Assembly (NCBI GenBank): GCA_007136375.1 | Contig: SLHB01000236.1 | Location: 1-11,296, forward strand | Direction: 5' to 3' | DNA: 11,296 nt | Source: Candidatus Hydrogenedentota bacterium | GTDB taxonomy: Bacteria; Hydrogenedentota; Hydrogenedentia; Hydrogenedentales; SLHB01 | Part shown: positions 8,201 to 11,296 of the stretch, piece after piece | How positions within the stretch are numbered: the first letter of the stretch is position 1 | Layout of the letters: every line of letters begins with the position of its first letter | Program-made: the position numbers and the translations under genes | The notes under the pieces: generated by a model | Seen by the model: only the letters and a program-made list of their open reading frames with translations | What the model was told of the DNA's origin: nothing | Databases searched by the model: none

Positions 8201-8292
8201 TCTCCATCCTCCACGAGAGGCGGCGCCTCCAGGGCTTTCGCCGTCAAGGCCGCGGCTAGGATCGACACGATTGTCATGGCGTGACGGATCAT
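5263..8292 (-). CDS. Large secreted glycoside hydrolase-like protein (GH123/DUF4091 type)
   Basis: A 1009-residue exported protein, probably a glycosidase. A Sec signal peptide occupies residues 1-20 or 1-23 (basic MIRH, then a hydrophobic core, cleavage after AKA or LEA). Residues 24-160 and 165-310 look like two beta-sandwich, possibly carbohydrate-binding, regions; 325-425 looks Ig-like. A GH123-style beta-sandwich follows (ISAARNEAEAAQFVLRP at 467-483; NQPFWVRVTVPADQPAGLY near 551-569). Then comes a barrel with YLYFFDEP, whose Asp752-Glu753 pair matches the catalytic Asp-Glu of GH123 N-acetyl-galactosaminidases. The C terminus has the DUF4091-type SIRWEMLRDGVEDYEYM (930-946). I chose the ATG at 8292: GGGGGAAG lies 8 bases upstream and the signal peptide is then N-terminal, whereas the open frame to 8421 would bury it. 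The substrate is unknown; many DUF4091 proteins are uncharacterised. Confidence 0.82.
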   Translation of the reverse strand: MIRHAMTIVSILAAALTAKALEAPPLVEDGDTGWTLTGGTGALDDTGETPVLRVEGDGASSNAWESAPIAFEPGGRYVLQFEARSPGAVGGTATSGPAFANRDLGGLPETWRSFTSVFQAPAGEDAVEAPLRFGQWELNGAVEFRDIALFRAAPAHHHGDGLVLGAGERIMDSAYIFEAPFYMLESNDSRPLAGHDCFFNTNRWAFSPGDYVRYEHEAGDLVQTGGQLTLSVTHYQHGEVAAEARAAGAEEWRSLGVLDGLGARTFTLPDALFPAEGVEVRLRATDDGPVVLQVSQYEYFAELEDAPDAPAVGASEYAAILNEDADVRVDLVSLGALTPGGDNTVDLAVEPTDGAAFSAAPAITIRRLGADGEQTWEGPPVEVDGPARLRVGYDVPDAGRYAMTIALGGDSVYEARVRFDTPILHATGYGEALPASTDDVGLWWCSSGWNVSAARPVPDAEGAAMRISAARNEAEAAQFVLRPAAPLEDATVAVNALSGPDGAELAADAIEALQVGYVPVTLPSDEFGSVDDWPDPLLPLDGALDLPAGANQPFWVRVTVPADQPAGLYSGSLTVSGRDYEAEVPLEVNVYDFTLPDEASLTTAFGFTANRVFEYHNVTEEAGRRAVLDGYLEAFSGHRISPYNPTPLDAFNVQWPDVDAADDPAELEAVIDWTGWDAAMERVLAEHHFNSFRIPPTGMGGGSFYTQYPAQLQGYSAETPEFQALFESYWTQVEEHLKEKGWLDKAYLYFFDEPSTDDYSFVMEEYARLEAVAPDIPWMLTEHPAPELHGGPDIWCPLASYYDREEAAARQALGEEIWWYVCTVPKAPYPGLFIDHPGTALRAWLWQTWGRNIDGILIWDTVYWTSDAAYPDPDAPQNPYEDPMAWQTYYGREPGDRFPWGNGDGRFLYPPRAAADGRPGGPVLDPPVVSIRWEMLRDGVEDYEYMVILSDLLERHGDELDEETRARFAGLLETPAAITATQTEWSRDPAPIEEHRHRVAQAIEVLSLF

Positions 8293-8326
8293 ATTCTTCT
8301 CTTCCCCCGTCGCGGTTCGATGTGTA

Positions 8327-8355
8327 AGCATCAAAGGCGGCGGAACGCCTGTCAA
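8327..8355 (-). promoter_or_regulatory. Tentative promoter for the secreted hydrolase gene
   Basis: On the minus strand a perfect -35 TTGACA (8350-8355) is followed after 17 bases by a weak -10 GATGCT (8327-8332, 3 of 6). It lies 35-63 bases before the ATG at 8292. The perfect -35 is suggestive but the poor -10 leaves this uncertain, and an activator might be needed. A second weak pair further upstream (TTTACT and TACACT, 18 bases apart) is an alternative. Confidence 0.3.
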
Positions 8356-8438
8356 GGCGCCCCCGCCATTCTTGAAGCGTCCAGTGTAGCCCTCCTTCGG
8401 CCCCCGAGTAAACCACGTCAACGCGGCGGAACCGGCTT

Positions 8439-8467
8439 TTGCATTCCCCTGGGGACGCGCCTATAAT
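8439..8467 (+). promoter_or_regulatory. Sigma-70 promoter of the NmrA-like gene
   Basis: A perfect -10 TATAAT (8462-8467) lies 17 bases after TTGCAT (8439-8444, 3 of 6). Transcription would start near 8474, leaving a 70-base leader before the GTG at 8544. This also argues against translation starting at the in-frame TTG at 8439, which sits inside the -35 element. Confidence 0.6.
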
Positions 8468-8531
8468 CCGCGTTCGTTCCGGCGCGGAACAGCCTTGCGC
8501 GACGATACTGGAACATCGTGCGACGCACTTC

Positions 8532-8537
8532 GGAGGA
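8532..8537 (+). promoter_or_regulatory. Ribosome binding site fixing a GTG start
   Basis: GGAGGA lies 6 bases before the GTG at 8544. It is one of the best ribosome sites in the window and settles the start of the NmrA-like gene. Confidence 0.75.
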
Positions 8538-8543
8538 CTGGGC

Positions 8544-9422
8544 GTGACAGGAGACACAGTACTGGTGACCGGAGCGGGCGGGCTCATTGGAGGCCGCGTT
8601 GCGAGGCGCCTCGTTGAGCGCGGCCACCGTGTGCGGGCCACCACGCGCGACGCCTCGAAACGTTCCGCGGAGACGCGGGACTTGGAGTGGGTGACGTGCG
8701 ACCTCTCGGATCCGCCTCCAAACGGCAAGCTGTTCCAAGGCGTGGACCGCGCGTTCCTTCTCTGCCCGGACGAAGCGGGCGACCCCTATCCCGTCCTCGG
8801 CGCCTTGGTGGAGGCGGCGGCGCGATCCGGCGTGGGCGGCGTCGTAATGATGACAGGGATGGGCCCGGATCGCGGCCCCACGAGCCGGTTCAGGCTCGCC
8901 GAAAGAGAACTGCAAGGCTCCGGGCGCGCCTATTCCATTCTTCGACCTAATTGGTTCATGCAGACCTTTCACACCTTCTGGCGAGACGAGCTCGTACGGG
9001 ACGGCAGATTGCGCCTTCCGATGGGGACGGCGTCCGTCAGTTATGTTGACGCCCGTGACGTGGCCGGCTGCGCGGCGGCGCTGCTTGCCCGGGACGCCCT
9101 TGAGGGGCGGATCTTCACGTTGACGGGCGCCGAAGCCTTGGACCACGACGAGGCCGTGTCCAGGATAAGCGCCGCGGCGGAACGTCCCCTCGAATACGAA
9201 GCCGTTGAAGCAGATGCCTTTTCGGAACACCTCCGGGAAAGCGGCGTCACGTCTGAAGAAATCGGCCTGCTGGCGGGACTCTTCGAAGACATTCGCGAGG
9301 GACACCTGTCGCCCGTCACGAACGATGTCGCCGCGCTGCTTGGCGTTCCGCCGCGCGCCTTCAGCGCCTACGCCGCCGGGCACAGGGAGTACTGGCGCGG
9401 CGACGGGCGGCCTTCTGCCTAA
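8544..9422 (+). CDS. NmrA-like NAD(P)-binding SDR-family protein (EasG-type)
   Basis: A 292-residue cytoplasmic protein of the atypical short-chain dehydrogenase group. The N terminus has the dinucleotide-binding motif VLVTGAGGLIGG, with Gly10, Gly13 and Gly16. The later ILRPNWFMQTF (about 132-142), VSYVDARDVA (165-174) and FTLTGAEALDHDEAV segments, and the PPRAFSAYA end, match the pattern of the NmrA/ergot-alkaloid EasG-like family. No classical Tyr-x-x-x-Lys catalytic pair is evident, as is usual for NmrA-type members, so it may be a reductase, an isomerase or a redox-sensing NAD(P) binder. The start is GTG, set by GGAGGA 6 bases upstream and by a TATAAT promoter that excludes longer forms. 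It is divergent from the secreted hydrolase and followed 119 bases later by the GH4 gene. The 'ergot' name is a family label only, and no substrate is implied. Confidence 0.83.
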   Translation: MTGDTVLVTGAGGLIGGRVARRLVERGHRVRATTRDASKRSAETRDLEWVTCDLSDPPPNGKLFQGVDRAFLLCPDEAGDPYPVLGALVEAAARSGVGGVVMMTGMGPDRGPTSRFRLAERELQGSGRAYSILRPNWFMQTFHTFWRDELVRDGRLRLPMGTASVSYVDARDVAGCAAALLARDALEGRIFTLTGAEALDHDEAVSRISAAAERPLEYEAVEADAFSEHLRESGVTSEEIGLLAGLFEDIREGHLSPVTNDVAALLGVPPRAFSAYAAGHREYWRGDGRPSA

Positions 9423-9436
9423 ACCGCAGGCCTGTC

Positions 9437-9448
9437 CCCGTTGACGGG
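9437..9448. repeat. Inverted repeat overlapping the candidate GH4 gene -35 element
   Basis: CCCGT and ACGGG (9437-9441 and 9444-9448) form a 5-bp inverted repeat around TG and cover the TTGACG -35 candidate. It has the same layout as the repeat at 5230-5241 upstream of xdhC. It could also fold as a hairpin just after the NmrA-like stop, but no T-run follows, so it is not a convincing terminator. Confidence 0.28.
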
Positions 9449-9471
9449 CGGCGGCCCGGGCTGTGTATCAT
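9441..9471 (+). promoter_or_regulatory. Candidate promoter of the GH4 glycosidase gene
   Basis: TTGACG (9441-9446, 5 of 6) and TATCAT (9466-9471, 5 of 6) are 19 bases apart, longer than the ideal 17. The -10 overlaps the first in-frame ATG at 9470, so if this promoter is real the protein must start further downstream, for example at 9542. Confidence 0.4.
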
Positions 9472-9541
9472 GAAGACCCTGGCGCTGAGAGAAACGCCCC
9501 TCACCCCACCCTTCGTCAACGCGGGAGATCGCCTCAACCCT

Positions 9542-10954
9542 ATGTCTGCCATGAATTCCCGGGAAGCCGCGGAGGGCCACGCCGCCCATAGCCAGGCGGC
9601 GGCGAGTCAAGAGGGCATGCCCGGCCAATTTCAGCGGCCCATCAAAGTGACCATGCTCGGCGCGGGCAGCCACTTCGCGATGCCGTTGATGAACGATATC
9701 CTCTCCATTCCCGGAGCGGACCGGGGTGAGATCGCGTTGGTCGACATCGACGCGAAGCGGCTGAAGCCCATGGCGCAGATCGTCCACGGCCTGGTCGAGC
9801 GCCACGGCAAGGCGGACGGCTGGCGCGTCCATGCTACCTTGGACCGGCGCGAGGCCCTGCCGGGCACGGATTACCTGATCAACTGTATCGACACGGGCGG
9901 CCTGGCTTGCGTGCGCTCCGATAATGACATCCCCCTGAAGTACGGCGTGAACCAGTGCATTGGCGACACGCTGGGCCCGGGCGGCCTCTTCAAGGCGCTG
10001 CGCACGGCCCCCGTTTGGCTGGCCATCCTGCGGGACGCCGAGGCCCTCTGCCCAAAGGCCCTGGTCCTCAACTACACGAACCCCATGGGCATCCTCTGCC
10101 TAGCCGCGTTCCGGACCAACGCGACGCCAGTGGTGGGCCTGTGCCACTCGGTGCAGTTGACGAGCCGGAAACTCGCCGAGGACGCGGGCGTCCCCTTCGA
10201 GGAGCTTACCTGGACCTGCGCGGGCATCAACCATCTGGCCTGGTTCACCCGGCTGGAGCATCAAGGCCGGGACCTCTACCCCGCGCTCATCGAGAAGGTG
10301 AGGGATCACACCGGAGCCGTGTACGAATCCGATCCGGTACGTTACGACATGATGCTGCATTTTGGGGCGTTTATCACGGAATCCAGCGGACACCTCAGCG
10401 AATACCTGCCCTATTACCGGAAAAGTACCGAACTCATCCGGCGATACTGCCGGGACGGCTACCGGGGGGAGCCGGGGTTCTACACGAACAACTGGCCGAA
10501 GTGGCGGGAGCGGCAGGACGCCGAACGGGAGGCCGTGCTCCGGGGCGAACAGGAACCGGACCGGGAACGCACCTTCGAATACGCCTCGTGGATCATCGAG
10601 GCCCGGGAGAAAGACGCGCCCTACCGCATCCACGGCAACGTATCGAACCAAGGCGGCCTCATCGGCAATCTCCCCGCCGATGGGTGCGTTGAAGTGGCCT
10701 GCATGGTGGACGGCGCCGGCGTCTGGCCCACGCGCGCCGGAGACCTTCCCCCTCAGATGGCGGCGATCTGCCAAAGCAACATGGCCATGATCGACCTGGC
10801 CGCCCGGGCGTGCGTGGAGCGGAGCAAGGAAGCGGCCGTCCACGCCCTCCTCCTCGACCCGCTCACGGCGGCGGTAAGCGCGCCCGCCAACATCAAGGCC
10901 ATGGCCTTGGAGATGTTCGAGACCCAATCGGAGTGGCTCGGCGATTACCGCTGA
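9542..10954 (+). CDS. GH4 family NAD-dependent glycosidase, probable alpha-galactosidase
   Basis: A cytoplasmic enzyme of glycoside hydrolase family 4, which cleaves glycosides by an NAD+- and Mn2+-dependent oxidation-elimination mechanism. Counting from the ATG at 9542 (470 residues), the NAD-binding start is MLGAGSHF (near 38-45). NYTNPM (177-182), CHSV (201-204) and GINHLAWF with His231 follow; the Cys of CHSV and this His are the expected metal ligands. CHSV, rather than CHEV or CNVP, points to alpha-galactosidases such as MelA, and ESSGHLSEYLP fits too. The start is uncertain: 9470, 9542, 9551 and 9617 are all in-frame ATGs, and none has an ideal ribosome site (GGGAGA is 14 bases before 9542). 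A promoter overlapping 9470 favours a later start, and the first ~50 residues look non-conserved. The gene converges on the glycosyltransferase with a 10-base overlap. Confidence 0.87.
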   Translation: MSAMNSREAAEGHAAHSQAAASQEGMPGQFQRPIKVTMLGAGSHFAMPLMNDILSIPGADRGEIALVDIDAKRLKPMAQIVHGLVERHGKADGWRVHATLDRREALPGTDYLINCIDTGGLACVRSDNDIPLKYGVNQCIGDTLGPGGLFKALRTAPVWLAILRDAEALCPKALVLNYTNPMGILCLAAFRTNATPVVGLCHSVQLTSRKLAEDAGVPFEELTWTCAGINHLAWFTRLEHQGRDLYPALIEKVRDHTGAVYESDPVRYDMMLHFGAFITESSGHLSEYLPYYRKSTELIRRYCRDGYRGEPGFYTNNWPKWRERQDAEREAVLRGEQEPDRERTFEYASWIIEAREKDAPYRIHGNVSNQGGLIGNLPADGCVEVACMVDGAGVWPTRAGDLPPQMAAICQSNMAMIDLAARACVERSKEAAVHALLLDPLTAAVSAPANIKAMALEMFETQSEWLGDYR

Positions 10955-11296
10955 ACGGCCCGCCCCTCCGGCCGGCCGCTCTCGCCGTTCACGAGGGCTT
11001 GGAACACTTTGTCGTACCCCGCCGCCATCACGGGGGCGCTGAACCGTTCGGCCACGTTGGCGCGGCAGGCCCGGGGGTCGAGCTCCTTCAAACGCCCTAC
11101 CGCGCGGACCGCTTCGTCCACCGTGTCCACCAGGAATCCCGTCTCGCCCTCCCGGATGAGCTCCGGCAGATACCCATACCGCGTCCCGATGACTGGCGTC
11201 CCACAGGCTTGGGCCTCAATGCCCACCATGCTGCATGGCTCGCACCAGGAAATGGGAAACAGGACGGCGGCGGCTTTCTGGTACAAGGGCGCGAGA
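10945..11296 (-). CDS. GT4 family glycosyltransferase, C-terminal part (truncated by the window edge)
   Basis: The last 116 residues of a retaining GT-B glycosyltransferase of the GT4 type; the N-terminal acceptor domain and the start lie off the window to the right. The visible part has the family's nucleotide-sugar-binding signature: an E-x7-E pair (CEPCSMVGIE), then AQACGTPVIGTRYGYLPELI and GETGFLV. Such enzymes transfer a sugar from a nucleotide donor to cell-surface glycans, lipids or small molecules. An unusual point is Cys-Glu-Pro-Cys-Ser around the first Glu, where most members have Glu-Pro-Phe-Gly. The stop (TAA, 10945-10947) lies inside the 3' end of the convergent GH4 gene, so transcripts of the two genes overlap; no terminator is seen between them. 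The donor and acceptor cannot be told. Confidence 0.88.
   Translation of the reverse strand, partial: LAPLYQKAAAVLFPISWCEPCSMVGIEAQACGTPVIGTRYGYLPELIREGETGFLVDTVDEAVRAVGRLKELDPRACRANVAERFSAPVMAAGYDKVFQALVNGESGRPEGRAVQR

Noticed and set aside
5785..8259. An 824-codon open frame on the plus strand
   Set aside because: It is antisense to the secreted hydrolase. It has no recognisable domain and is rich in Arg and Gly as expected of a shadow frame in GC-rich DNA, while the minus-strand frame has a signal peptide and family motifs.
8418..9383. A 321-codon open frame on the minus strand
   Set aside because: It is antisense to the NmrA-like gene, whose frame carries a clear dinucleotide-binding motif, ribosome site and promoter.
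8544..9422. Ergot alkaloid biosynthesis role for the NmrA-like protein
   Set aside because: The resemblance is to a broad family that carries this label in databases; no other alkaloid or secondary-metabolism gene is nearby.
1..11296. CRISPR, toxin-antitoxin, phage, transposon or tRNA content
   Set aside because: Scanning both strands by eye showed no regular direct repeats, transposase or integrase motifs, or tRNA-like cloverleaf. Every gap between genes is under 300 bases and carries at most promoter or repeat elements.

Overview
GC-rich bacterial DNA with eight protein-coding genes, tightly packed on both strands; the gene at the right edge is incomplete. No RNA gene, CRISPR array, insertion sequence, phage gene or recognisable defence system is visible. 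The mix of a very large secreted GH123/DUF4091-type hydrolase, a GH4 glycosidase and an XdhC/MocA pair resembles uncultured, polysaccharide-degrading Planctomycetes- or Hydrogenedentes-like bacteria. That placement is inference from gene content only; no marker gene is present.

Left part (1-3466). A strong intrinsic terminator at 14-42 ends a plus-strand gene that lies off the window. An MsbA-like ABC half-transporter (68-1882, minus) converges on it. Next comes an AhpD-like carboxymuconolactone decarboxylase family protein (2118-2654, minus), divergent from an ADP-ribose pyrophosphatase-type Nudix hydrolase (2888-3466, plus). All three look like household or stress genes with no obvious shared pathway.

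Middle (3489-8292, all minus). XdhC and a MocA-type nucleotidyltransferase form a two-gene operon for molybdenum-cofactor maturation. They share a 4-base stop/start overlap, and the first gene is preceded by a near-consensus sigma-70 promoter (TTGACC-17-TACAAT). No molybdoenzyme is in view. Upstream of them lies a 1009-residue secreted protein with several beta-sandwich regions, a barrel carrying an adjacent Asp-Glu pair, and a DUF4091-like C terminus, probably a glycoside hydrolase.

Right part (8439-11296). Divergent from the hydrolase, an NmrA/EasG-like NAD(P)-binding protein is driven by a promoter with a perfect TATAAT. It is followed by a GH4 glycosidase with the CHSV signature of alpha-galactosidases. 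The GH4 gene converges with, and overlaps by 10 bases, a truncated GT4 glycosyltransferase. The secreted hydrolase and the cytoplasmic GH4 enzyme could act in sequence on an external glycan, but no transporter or regulator links them here.

I found no convincing new multi-gene system. The points most worth a second look are the large secreted hydrolase, the orphan xdhC-mocA pair, and inverted repeats lying over predicted promoter elements.
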